Assembly (NCBI RefSeq): GCF_900108335.1
Contig: NZ_FNVT01000017.1
Span: 1 to 64,000 of the forward strand
Direction: 5' to 3'
From: Nonomuraea solani
GTDB taxonomy: Bacteria; Actinomycetota; Actinomycetes; Streptosporangiales; Streptosporangiaceae
DNA: 64,000 nucleotides
The notes beneath the pieces are model-generated. The model ran no database searches. It was not told the DNA's origin and saw nothing but the letters and a program-made list of their open reading frames with translations. Positions within the stretch are counted from its first letter, which is position 1; the number at the start of each line of letters is the position of its first letter. This document shows positions 1 through 7,606 of this stretch, piece by piece. The position numbers were made by a program, and so were the translations under genes.

Positions 1-1398
1 CGTCGCGAGGGTGGCTTCGGCGACCGTCGCGAGGGTGGTTTCGGGGCGCGCCGTGAGGGCGGGTTCCGTGACGATCGCGGTCCGCGTCGCGAGGGTGACC
101 GTGGTCCCCATCGCGAGGGTGGTTACGGCGACCGGCGTGAGGGCGGCGGTTACCGGGACGCCCGTCCGTTCTCCCGGGACGATCGCGAGGACCGTACCGG
201 TGCTGGGGGGACCCGCGCCAGGTACGGCCGGCCCGATCGCGAGGGTGCCGACGAGGCTCCCCAGCGTGAGAGGCTGCCCGAGGTGGCGCCCGACATCACG
301 TCGGAGGAGCTCGACAAGGAAGTCCTGGAAGAGCTGCGTTCCCTGCCGGGCGACCTCGCCGACCTGGTCGGACGGCACCTCGTGGCCGCCGAGCGGGCGC
401 TCGAGGCCGACGACCCCGATCAGGCGCACGAGCACACGAAGGTGGCGCGCCGGTTCGCGGCCCGCATCGGCGTCGTACGTGAAGCGGCGGGCATCGTCGC
501 CTACCGCGCCGGTCATTTCTCGGAGGCTCTGAGCGACCTGCGGGCGGCCAGGAGGATGACGGGTTCGGATGCGTACCTGCCGGTCATGGCCGACTGCGAA
601 CGCGGTATGGGACGTCCGGAGCGGGCTATCGACCTCGTACGTTCGCCGGAAGCCGAACGGCTCGACCGAGCCGGGCGCATCGAGCTGACCATCGTCGAGT
701 CCGGCGCGCGCCGCGACCTCGGCCAGCACGACGCCGCCGTGATCACCCTTCAGCGCCTGCCCGAACTGCGGGACCCGCAGCCCAAGCCCTGGTCGGCGCG
801 GCTGGCGTTCGCGTACGCGGACGCGTTGGCCGAAGCAGGGCATCAGGAGGCGGCGACCGACTGGTTCGGCAAGGCGATGGCGTTCGACGAGGACGGGGAG
901 ACGGAGGCGGCGGATCGGTACGCGGAGCTGACCGGAGCCGTCATCGAGGACATCGAGGAGGAATTCGACTACGAGGACGACTCCGACGACGCCGGTGCGG
1001 CGGAGGCCGAAGACGTCGATGACGTTGAGGCCCTGGCCGAGGCGGGCGACCTTCTCGACGACGGTACGGAGCCGGCCGCTCCGCCGGCCGATGCTGCCGA
1101 CGTACAGGATGAAGGTGCGGAGGAGAGCCGCGCTGACGACGTTCTGGAGACTGACTCCGACTCCGACGACGTGGTCGAAGCGGAGGACGAGCTCGAGGAC
1201 GAGTCGGAATCCGACGACGAGCCCGATGACGAGTCTGAGCCCGAGGAATCCGGCGAGCCGCAGGATGCCGCTAAGGCGGTTGAAGAGCAGCAGGCCGAGA
1301 CTCCGGGCATCACTCCGGCGTTCATCGAGCCTAACTTCGGTGACGTACTCGATGAGTCCAACGACGCCGCCAAGGACCGGCCCAAGACGGTCGACTGA
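1..1398 (+). CDS. TPR-like protein with RG-rich N-terminus and acidic tail (5' end outside window)
   Basis: The frame is open from the first base to a TGA, so the start lies upstream; 465 residues are visible. Residues about 1-90 are low complexity, built from variants of RREGG(F/Y)GD. Residues about 95-310 are Ala/Leu-rich helical pairs of the TPR type (for example HFSEALSDLRAARRM), suggesting a protein-protein interaction solenoid. The last 150 residues are dominated by Asp, Glu and Ser and should be disordered. With the HAD phosphatase, TlyA, NAD kinase and RecN genes further on, the order matches M. tuberculosis Rv1691-Rv1696, where Rv1691 is a TPR protein of unknown role. The basic head and acidic tail could bind RNA or self-associate, but that is inference. 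No catalytic motif is visible. Confidence 0.8.
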   Translation, partial: RREGGFGDRREGGFGARREGGFRDDRGPRREGDRGPHREGGYGDRREGGGYRDARPFSRDDREDRTGAGGTRARYGRPDREGADEAPQRERLPEVAPDITSEELDKEVLEELRSLPGDLADLVGRHLVAAERALEADDPDQAHEHTKVARRFAARIGVVREAAGIVAYRAGHFSEALSDLRAARRMTGSDAYLPVMADCERGMGRPERAIDLVRSPEAERLDRAGRIELTIVESGARRDLGQHDAAVITLQRLPELRDPQPKPWSARLAFAYADALAEAGHQEAATDWFGKAMAFDEDGETEAADRYAELTGAVIEDIEEEFDYEDDSDDAGAAEAEDVDDVEALAEAGDLLDDGTEPAAPPADAADVQDEGAEESRADDVLETDSDSDDVVEAEDELEDESESDDEPDDESEPEESGEPQDAAKAVEEQQAETPGITPAFIEPNFGDVLDESNDAAKDRPKTVD

Positions 1399-1405
1399 CG
1401 CCGAA

Positions 1406-1444
1406 CTCCCGCCGTACCCGATGACATTCCGGGTACGGCGGGAG
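1406..1444. terminator. Perfect 15-bp hairpin after the TPR gene
   Basis: CTCCCGCCGTACCCG (1406-1420) pairs without mismatch to 1430-1444 around a 9-nt loop, starting 7 nt after the stop codon. There is no following T-run, so it resembles the U-poor hairpin terminators common in high-GC actinomycetes. It could act on both strands, because the next gene converges on it. Confidence 0.75.
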
Positions 1445-1516
1445 ACCCGCTCGGTTCTTCATCGGGACACGGTGCCAAGCGGTAGTGCGCTGGGATGTGG
1501 CGTCAAGTGGCAGTGA

Positions 1517-1770
1517 GCAGGACGTGGCGCTTAACCGCAGGGCGCTGAGCGGTGGCGCTTAACCGCAGGGCGCTGAGCGGTGGTGCTTAACGGCAGGGCG
1601 CTGAGCCGTGGTGTCAAGGCGCGGGGTGCTGAGCGGTGGCGCAAAGCGGCACTAAGCAGACCATGGTCCCAAGGTGGTAGTGCGCTGAGCGGTGGCGCCA
1701 AGCGGCGGTTAACGGGACGTGGCGCCAAGCGGCGGTTGGCGGGGCGTGACGCCGAACGGCGGTGCGCCAT
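1517..1770. repeat. Tandem array, 28-bp unit, in a convergent gap
   Basis: Copies of the core GCGCTGAGCGGTGGCG begin at 1542, 1570 and 1598, giving an exact 28-bp period. They decay into related GCCAAGCGGCGGTTA-type units up to about 1765. The array fills the 398-bp gap (1399-1796) between the TPR gene and the converging MBL gene. No supportable gene is present in it on either strand. Confidence 0.75.
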
Positions 1771-1796
1771 CGCTTGGCGTCACGTGTTCCTTCCGG

Positions 1797-2729
1797 TCAC
1801 GGGGAGACGCGGTCGAGCCAGTGCAAGATCCCCGCGACGTTCGACGGGGCACCACTCAGTATTTCGACCTCCTCGCTCATGACGCCGTCAGTCGTCAGTG
1901 CCGCATAACGCTCCTTGGTGCGATCCCTGACCATGGCGACGGCATGATCCAGGTCCATACCCTCCGACCGAGCCTGCCGTGTGAGATCCACCCAGACCCT
2001 CAGCTCCTCCGCAGATCGTTCGAGGGTCTCCCGAACCGCCTCAACCGGCCCATAGTGGCTGAACAGCAACCTCTGCGGCCCAAGCGCCTCGAACAGCGCG
2101 ATCGAGTCGAGCGCGGTCTGCAGGTCGAAGTCCGGCGGCGGGGTCGCGGGACGCAGATCGCCCGTTTCGGGCAGGTAGACGCCGGCCGCGTCGCCGACGT
2201 ACAGGTCACCGGTGGCGGAGTCGACCAGGCCCACATGGTGTTTCGCGTGGCCGGGGGAGTAGTGGCTGTTCAGCGTACGCCCATTGCCGAGATCGATGGC
2301 ACCGGTGTCGCCGAGCGCGACGATGCGTTCCGCCTCAGTCGGGGACAATTCGCCGAAAAGGGTGTCGAGTCTGTCCCCCCACACCATGCGCGCGCTGGCC
2401 ATCAGCCGTGACGGCTCGGCAAGGTGCCGGGCACCTTTTTCGTGTACGACGACCTGTGCGGACGGGAAGAACCTGGCGATATCCCCCACTCCACCGGCGT
2501 GGTCCAGGTGAATGTGAGTCACGACGATCGTGGCCAGGTCCTCGGGACCGACACCGAGCGAGGCGATGGCGTCGCGCACCACGGGCGCCGAGGTCGAGGT
2601 GCCCGTCTCTACGAGGCACGGCCGGTCGCCCAGAATCAGGTACCCGGCCGTGATGCCCGAATATCCGGCCATTTTGGTGTCGATCTCATAGACGTCGCCG
2701 CCTAGCGCGGTGATGTTGTCCACAGGCAC
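1797..2729 (-). CDS. Metallo-beta-lactamase-fold hydrolase
   Basis: This 310-residue protein has the MBL-fold metal site THIHLDHAGG near residue 71, followed by further expected ligands: the His of SPGHAKHH near residue 159 and the Asp of YVGDAAG near 178. A C-terminal helical extension of about 100 residues resembles the larger lactonase/hydrolase relatives rather than small glyoxalase II enzymes. The GTG start at 2729 has GGGAG 5-6 nt upstream. The substrate cannot be told from sequence. It is transcribed away from the SSB-like gene and converges on the TPR gene across a repeat array. The family call is firm; the reaction beyond metal-dependent hydrolysis is unknown. Confidence 0.88.
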   Translation of the reverse strand: MPVDNITALGGDVYEIDTKMAGYSGITAGYLILGDRPCLVETGTSTSAPVVRDAIASLGVGPEDLATIVVTHIHLDHAGGVGDIARFFPSAQVVVHEKGARHLAEPSRLMASARMVWGDRLDTLFGELSPTEAERIVALGDTGAIDLGNGRTLNSHYSPGHAKHHVGLVDSATGDLYVGDAAGVYLPETGDLRPATPPPDFDLQTALDSIALFEALGPQRLLFSHYGPVEAVRETLERSAEELRVWVDLTRQARSEGMDLDHAVAMVRDRTKERYAALTTDGVMSEEVEILSGAPSNVAGILHWLDRVSP

Positions 2730-2833
2730 TCCCGAGCGTCCAGCCGTTATCCCCAGAACGGCGTTCCAGCCGATCCGGCCACCCCATCATCGTAGAGAGT
2801 GATCTCCACCAGAACACCGATAGGAGGACGACG

Positions 2834-3268
2834 GTGGATCGAAACGAAGTCTTGCTGGTGGGGAGGCTGTCGGCGCAGGTTGAGGAGCACCCTCTGCCGA
2901 GCGGCGACACCGTGACCAAGTGGCGCATCATCGTGCGCCGCCGCCGGAACAGACGTGGCGCGGCACTGACGGACAGCATCCCGTGCGTCACGTTCAACCC
3001 GGAAACGGCCGCCGTGCTCCGTGGCCTCAAACCTCGCGACTATATCGAGGTGACAGGGGCATTCCGCTGCCGCGTCTTCGGCCCGTCGGCCGGCAAGATC
3101 TGGAGATACGAGGTGGAAGTGAGCACCGCCAGACCCTACGACGCCGAACTCCCCGCACCAGACGACCCGGCAGACGATCCCACCGGCCCCGTTCACGACG
3201 GCTTGTCCACCGGGCAAATCGCTGCGTTGATTCCCCGGCAGGTGACCTACCTGGCACCCACTGGTTGA
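2834..3268 (+). CDS. Small SSB-like OB-fold protein
   Basis: The 144-residue product begins DRNEVLLVGRLSAQVEEHPL and continues with VTKWRIIVRRRR, the pattern of the single-stranded-DNA-binding protein OB fold. The fold occupies about residues 1-100. The remaining tail is short and lacks the acidic DDDIPF-type tip that recruits partners in housekeeping SSB. Strand 3 carries an unusual Arg cluster (RRRRNRR). The GTG start follows AGGAGG at good spacing. It is probably an auxiliary SSB paralogue, since a housekeeping ssb normally sits with rpsF/rpsR, which are absent here. A role in repair, competence or plasmid-type DNA handling is open. Confidence 0.8.
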   Translation: MDRNEVLLVGRLSAQVEEHPLPSGDTVTKWRIIVRRRRNRRGAALTDSIPCVTFNPETAAVLRGLKPRDYIEVTGAFRCRVFGPSAGKIWRYEVEVSTARPYDAELPAPDDPADDPTGPVHDGLSTGQIAALIPRQVTYLAPTG

Positions 3269-3298
3269 CGCGAGCTGCCTACGGGGGCTGGCAGCTTA

Positions 3299-3490
3299 CG
3301 AAACGGTCTTCGCCTTCCGAGGGCTGGCGGCTGGGGACGGTCTTCGTCTGCCGGGGGCTAGTTAGCGGCTGACGGCTTGCGGAACGGTCCTCGTTTACCG
3401 AGAGCCGCGAGCTGTCGAACTGTCTTCGTCTACCGAGAGCCGCGAATTCGTCGAACCGTCTTCGTCTACCGAGAACCGGCAGTTCGCGGA
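3299..3490. repeat. Tandem array, about 36-bp unit
   Basis: Repeated variants of GTCTTCGTCTACCGAGAGCC, spaced about 36 bp in the clearer copies, lie immediately after the SSB-like gene. Together with the array at 3857 this occupies much of the 720-bp convergent gap 3269-3988. No gene is supportable in that gap. Confidence 0.65.
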
Positions 3491-3856
3491 CCATCTCCAT
3501 CCACCGAGCCGCCAGCGAGCGGAATCCGTGCGAGCGTATGGAGCCCTGCCCGGGTCCAGGCTCCAGCCTGTGGCCGAGGCGGCCGGCGTTCGTGTCTGGG
3601 TTTCCGAGCCCGGAGACGGGCAGCGGGCGGCTGGGGGGTCGTGTGGGGTGATGTGCGCGGCTGGGGGGTCGTTCGGCTGGGGTTCGTGCGGCGAAGGCAC
3701 GGGTGGCTGGGGCGGTTCGTGCCGCGGGGGCGGGCAGCGCCGGGAGGTTCGTGCTGCAGGGCGCAGGCAGGGTCGGGGGAATGTGCTGGGAGGCGCAGGC
3801 GGGGCTGGGAGGTTCATGCCGCGAAATGCGGACGGGGCTGGAGTCTGTGTTGTGTG

Positions 3857-3970
3857 GTGCGTGGCGGGGCTGGGGTTGGTCCTGTGTGGTGCGTGGCGGG
3901 GCCGAGGTCAGTCCTGTGTCGTGCGTGGCGGGGCCGAGGTCAGTCCTGTGTCGTGCGTGGCGGATGGCTG
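3857..3970. repeat. Tandem array, 32-bp unit, nearly identical copies
   Basis: GTGCGTGGCGG begins at 3857, 3889, 3921 and 3953, an exact 32-bp period; the last two full units are essentially identical. The array is G/T-rich on the plus strand and ends just before the stop codon of the convergent DUF1015 gene at 3989. Bases 3500-3856 are G-rich, weakly repetitive sequence without a gene. Confidence 0.8.
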
Positions 3971-3988
3971 GGCGGGTACCCGCCCGTC

Positions 3989-6085
3989 TCAGTCGGTCGC
4001 GAAGGTACGCAGCACTAGGCCAGTCCTCGGTTTGGGGCCGAAGGAGGTGGACTTACGGGGGACTCGTTCGCCACCGGCGGCAACGGCCAGCACGTCCTCG
4101 ATGGCGAGCGGTTTGAGGATGACAGCGGTGCCGCCGGTGCGGACGGCCAGTTGTACGGCGGCGTCCGTGTCGTGGTGCACGATCCGTACGGCCTGCTCGT
4201 TGTCGCGCATGCCCCACAGCACGGGCAGTACGAACTCTGTGAGGACGGAGGTGTTGAGCGAGTTCCAGCGGTCGGAGCGGTCTGGTGGCATGGCTCGGCC
4301 CAGTTGAACCGGGTCCGGGTCGGTGAGGAGGTGCGAACCGTCCGCGCCGGCCAGCAGGAGAGCAGGCTCCGGGGCTTCCTCGAGCGCGGCCAGACCCTGC
4401 GCCAGGTCGTCGAAGTCGTACACGTGCCACGAGCCCTGGACCCTGGCGACCGCTTCGGCGAGCGGCAGACCGGGGATCACGCGATGGATGGCTTTCAGGT
4501 CGGGCGGGTAGGCGGTTGAGTCGACGAGCAGCGCCAGCCCGAAGTCCCACGGCCCTGCCAACGGTCCACGGGACTCTGACGTGAAATGGCTTACGTCGGA
4601 GTGCGTTGTCTCGTGACGGGGCCCGCCTGGATGACTTCCGCCCAAGTGGGCCGCACTTGCGGTGGCTTCGTCGGGGTGCGCTGCTCCGTGATCGGCTGCT
4701 CCTCCGGGATGTGCTGCGTCTCCGGGATGTGCTGCTCCTCCGGGGTGAGTTGCGCTCGGGTGGGTTGTGCCTGGGCGGGCTGCTTCGGAGTGGGATGTGT
4801 CCTGGCGTGCTGCTCCGGGGCGGGGCTGGTGTGGTGGGGCCGAGCTTGGGTGGGTTGCGTTCGGATGGGGTGTATCTGGATGGGCCGCGCCTGGGTGGGG
4901 TGTATCTGGACGGGTCGCGCTCGGGTGGGCTGTGTCCTGGTGTGCTGGTTCAGGGTGGGTTAGGTCTGGGTGGGTCGCGCTCAGGTGGGCTTCGTCCGGG
5001 TGCGCCGGAGTTGAGTGGGTTTCGTCTGGGTGTGCTGGTTCGGGGCGCGCTTTGTCGGGGTGGGTTGCGTCGGAGTGCGTCTCGGTTTGGTGGTTTTCGG
5101 TGGAGGGTCCGTTCGTCGGCTGGCTGGGTTGAGGACGGTGGGTGGCGCGTTCCTGGCGTTGAAGGACGCGGTAGGTGGCGTACCTGTGGTGGCCGTCGGC
5201 GATCAGGGCTTGGCGGTAGTGGAGGTCCGCGTTGATCGCGGCGATCTCGGTGGTGTCGGTGATCGCCCATAGGCGATGTGTGAGGCCGTCTTCCGTGTGG
5301 GCGGATATGAGGGGACGTCGCTTTGAGGCCACCTCGTCCGCAAGGCGGGTGGCCATGCCGTCGCCGCCCTCGTAGAGGAGGAAGATCGGTTCGAGGTTGG
5401 CTTGGGTGGTGCTCATGAGGGCGAGCCGGTCAGTGATAGGGCCCTGGAGGACGTCCTCGTGGGGCAGGATGATGCGCTGCCCGGGGTCGACCAGGCCCAC
5501 GTCGCCGATCAGGCCGCGCTGCAGGACGTCCGGCCCGCTCTGCTCGTACACGTAGAGCGCCGGCACCGGGTCCGGCACCAACACGCCTGAGTTCAACCAG
5601 GCTCGCAGGGTGTTCCGGGCCTCGGCATAGCGGGCGTGAACAGGTACGTCGGGACTAGGGGGCGGCGGACCGGGGTCGGGAGGGGAGGCTTGGGGGCCGG
5701 GGTGCGAGGTATCAGGCTCGGAGCCGGCGGCCTGTGACTGCGGGCGGGTGGCTTCGGTTCGAGCGTATGGGGCGTCGGGTTGGGGGTTGGTGGTGGGGTG
5801 GGCGGTGGGTGCTTCGGGGGTGGGAGCGGACGTGTCGGGTGGCAGGGTGGAAACGTCAGGGGGAGGGGGTGCTGTGGCTGCGGAGGAGTTGCTGGGGGAG
5901 GAGCAGGGAAGGATGAGGCGTACGACGTTGTTCGGGTGAGACTCCAGGAGGGCCTCTACGTCGGCGTCGGAGATCAGGTCGTACGGTGGGGAGGTCACCT
6001 TGGCGGGATCCTCGACAGCGAAACGTACGCCTCGGAAGGGCCGTAGCACCAGTCCGCTCGGTACCGGCAGTTCAGGAGTCCCCAT
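3989..6085 (-). CDS. DUF1015 family protein with large low-complexity insertions
   Basis: The conserved pieces of DUF1015 are all present: LVLRPFRGVRFAVEDPAKV with SPPYD near the start, the GLIGDVGLVDPGQRIILPHE block, the hallmark ADGHHRYATYRV, and a C-terminal GTAVILKPLAIEDVLAVAAG segment. Homologues usually have about 400-450 residues; this one has 698. Two insertions explain the excess: a Pro/Thr/Ser/Ala stretch of about 90 residues near the N-terminus, and about 190 His/Pro-rich residues (variants of ATHPD, AHPDE, PHPGAAHPD) directly after the HHRYATY motif. GGGAG lies 10 nt before the ATG at 6085; an ATG at 6094 is an alternative. The family's biochemical function is not established. Frame and domains remain intact around both insertions. 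Confidence 0.85.
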   Translation of the reverse strand: MGTPELPVPSGLVLRPFRGVRFAVEDPAKVTSPPYDLISDADVEALLESHPNNVVRLILPCSSPSNSSAATAPPPPDVSTLPPDTSAPTPEAPTAHPTTNPQPDAPYARTEATRPQSQAAGSEPDTSHPGPQASPPDPGPPPPSPDVPVHARYAEARNTLRAWLNSGVLVPDPVPALYVYEQSGPDVLQRGLIGDVGLVDPGQRIILPHEDVLQGPITDRLALMSTTQANLEPIFLLYEGGDGMATRLADEVASKRRPLISAHTEDGLTHRLWAITDTTEIAAINADLHYRQALIADGHHRYATYRVLQRQERATHRPQPSQPTNGPSTENHQTETHSDATHPDKARPEPAHPDETHSTPAHPDEAHLSATHPDLTHPEPAHQDTAHPSATRPDTPHPGAAHPDTPHPNATHPSSAPPHQPRPGAARQDTSHSEAARPGTTHPSATHPGGAAHPGDAAHPGGAADHGAAHPDEATASAAHLGGSHPGGPRHETTHSDVSHFTSESRGPLAGPWDFGLALLVDSTAYPPDLKAIHRVIPGLPLAEAVARVQGSWHVYDFDDLAQGLAALEEAPEPALLLAGADGSHLLTDPDPVQLGRAMPPDRSDRWNSLNTSVLTEFVLPVLWGMRDNEQAVRIVHHDTDAAVQLAVRTGGTAVILKPLAIEDVLAVAAGGERVPRKSTSFGPKPRTGLVLRTFATD
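4580..5150 (-). repeat. In-gene repeat tract encoding His/Pro-rich segment
   Basis: Within the DUF1015 gene the minus strand encodes degenerate repeats of about 7-10 codons around the motif (T/A)HPD or HPG. On the plus strand it reads as G/T-rich near-repeats such as TGGGTGGGTTGTGCC. Base composition and repetitiveness resemble the intergenic arrays in this window, but here the tract stays in frame. Confidence 0.75.
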
Positions 6086-6204
6086 ACCGGGCATGCTCCC
6101 ATAAATGCTTACGCCTTCCGGAAGTCGCCCCACGGTTGCATTCGCGCCCGTTCCGCAGCAGGGCGGGGCGGGGTCGCCTTTACGCGGTGAAGGAGTCCTC
6201 ACGC

Positions 6205-6627
6205 ATGGCCCACGATGGAAATGTTCATGACGAGAGTTCGGGCGTTCCCGGGGGTGGTGTTTACGACTGGTATCAGCGTGGGGTGAAGTTGCTGAAAGAG
6301 GGGAGTCCGGCTGCTGCCGCGGCATTGCTGGAGAGGGCCTCTGCGGCTGAACCTGAATCGCGCAGCATTTTGGAGGCGTTGGCGCGGGCGCAGTTCAACT
6401 CACGGCAGTACGCCGAGGCTGCGGCCAGTTTCCGGCAGATCGTGGATGCCAATCCGGCCGAGGACTATGCCCACTTCGGGCTGGGGCTGTCCTTGTGGCG
6501 GACCGGGGATGTGGAAGGGGCTCAGGAACCACTGGCCATCGCCGTGGCGATGCGGCCGGATGAGCGGCATTATGTCTCGGCTCTGAAGAGCGTTCGGGCG
6601 ACGTTGCGGGCTCGCCGGGAAATGTAG
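6205..6627 (+). CDS. Small tetratricopeptide-repeat protein
   Basis: The 140-residue protein contains about three TPR units between residues 20 and 125 (VYDWYQRGVKLLKEG, SILEALARAQFNSRQYAEAA, DYAHFGLGLSLWRTGDVEGA), with the small-residue positions typical of TPR helices. The ATG at 6205 is preceded by GAAGGAG about 10 nt upstream. It is divergent from the DUF1015 gene; 119 bp separate the two starts, so promoters are presumably shared or back to back. No signal peptide or enzymatic domain is visible. It is probably a cytoplasmic scaffold, with partner unknown. Confidence 0.85.
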   Translation: MAHDGNVHDESSGVPGGGVYDWYQRGVKLLKEGSPAAAAALLERASAAEPESRSILEALARAQFNSRQYAEAAASFRQIVDANPAEDYAHFGLGLSLWRTGDVEGAQEPLAIAVAMRPDERHYVSALKSVRATLRARREM

Positions 6628-6886
6628 CCGGGGACGGGAATTGGCTGTGTGTTGCGGTGTGGAGTAAGGGCGCTCCCCCGCTGGCAAGCGTTCGTCATGC
6701 GCTAGGTGGCCCCGCGCCTGCGTCTGCTCCCTTTCTGGTGTCTCACTCTGGTGCTGGTTCGTGATGGCCTGATGTCTGGGTGGGCCGGTGACCGTGAGTT
6801 GATAAAGGCAAGCGGTGAGTTGATCAATGACAGCGGTGCCCTGGCGGTGACGGTGATGGTGGCAGCGCGGTACTGACCGTGTGGAG

Positions 6887-6991
6887 GTTGTGAAGCGCTG
6901 TAGGGGTTGTGAAGCCGGCGGGGTTGTGAAGCCGGTGGGGGATGGTGAAGCCGGCGGCGGTTGTGAAGCGGCGAGGGTTGTGAAGTGAAGG
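6887..6991. repeat. Tandem array, about 17-20-bp unit (GTTGTGAAGC core)
   Basis: Six consecutive copies of GTTGTGAAGC or GATGGTGAAGC, each followed by a variable G-rich spacer, lie in the convergent gap 6628-7083. A shorter upstream pair around 6788-6830 repeats GTGAGTTGAT. The rest of this 456-bp gap contains no supportable gene. Confidence 0.75.
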
Positions 6992-7083
6992 GGTGGTACT
7001 GACGGAGCGGTGGTGCTCTGGTCGGGGTGGGTTGGGTGTTCCGTCAGTTCGTGGGTGGGTCAGGCGTCAGGTTGGTTGATGGG

Positions 7084-7524
7084 TCAGGCGTTGTGGCGGG
7101 TGGCGTTGGCCGCTATGGCGGCCTGGAAGTAGGTGGCCAGGCCGGGGGACGTCGCGTCGATGGTGGTGGTGAAGCGGGGATCGGAGACGTACATGTCGCC
7201 CAGGCCGCGGTGGATCTCGTACGTGCAGGTGTAGCACCAGCGGGTGATGTGGGCGCGGTGCTCCTCCACCAGGTCCATGGCGAGGTCGCCGTCCGCCGGG
7301 GCGCCTGAGCGCATCGCGTCCGCCATGCGCGCGGAGATGTCGGCCGCCTCCGCCATGAAACGCCGCCAGTCCTCCTTGGTGTACGACGACGCCCGGTTCG
7401 TCGACTCCGTCCAGGCCGGCGAGCCGCCCCAGCGCTGCTCGGCCTCCGCCGCGTGAGCGTCCGGGTCGAAATCGCCGAACAGTTCGGCGCGGTCTTCGGG
7501 AGTGAGATTGAGGTTCGCGGACAT
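7084..7524 (-). CDS. Free-standing TipAS-type antibiotic-recognition protein
   Basis: All 146 residues correspond to the C-terminal drug-binding domain of TipA (TipAS): ELFGDFDPDAHAAEAEQRWG, then SSYTKEDWRRF, and the ligand-pocket region WCYTCTYEIHRGLGDMY followed by SDPRF. The TipA cysteine that bonds thiopeptides lies in this last region, and Cys residues are present here (WCYTC). The MerR winged-helix and coiled coil that normally precede this domain are absent; the start at 7524 has AGGA 6 nt upstream, and upstream sequence is a promoter, not coding. It is therefore a candidate thiopeptide or multidrug-sequestering protein, comparable to the free TipAS made in Streptomyces lividans. Ligand identity is not predictable. 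Confidence 0.85.
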   Translation of the reverse strand: MSANLNLTPEDRAELFGDFDPDAHAAEAEQRWGGSPAWTESTNRASSYTKEDWRRFMAEAADISARMADAMRSGAPADGDLAMDLVEEHRAHITRWCYTCTYEIHRGLGDMYVSDPRFTTTIDATSPGLATYFQAAIAANATRHNA

Positions 7525-7560
7525 GGCCGTCCTTTCTGTTGGCAGGTAGGTACGGAGGCG

Positions 7561-7592
7561 ACGCTAAAGTCTCACGCGGCGTGAGAGTCAAA
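7561..7592 (-). promoter_or_regulatory. MerR-type promoter/operator for the TipAS gene
   Basis: On the minus strand TTGACT (7591-7586) and TAGCGT (7566-7561) are separated by 19 bp, the overlong spacer diagnostic of MerR-activated promoters. Within the spacer lies the near-continuous palindrome TCTCACGC-G-GCGTGAGA (7570-7586). This resembles the CTCACG/CGTGAG operators of actinobacterial MerR regulators. It also lies just upstream of the divergent HAD gene (start 7607). Confidence 0.75.
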
Positions 7593-7606
7593 CGGGAAGA
7601 GGCACT

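Noticed and set aside
1517-1770. Regularly spaced repeats considered as a CRISPR array
   Set aside because: Units are contiguous and degenerate with no unique spacers, and no cas genes are in the window; the same holds for the other arrays.
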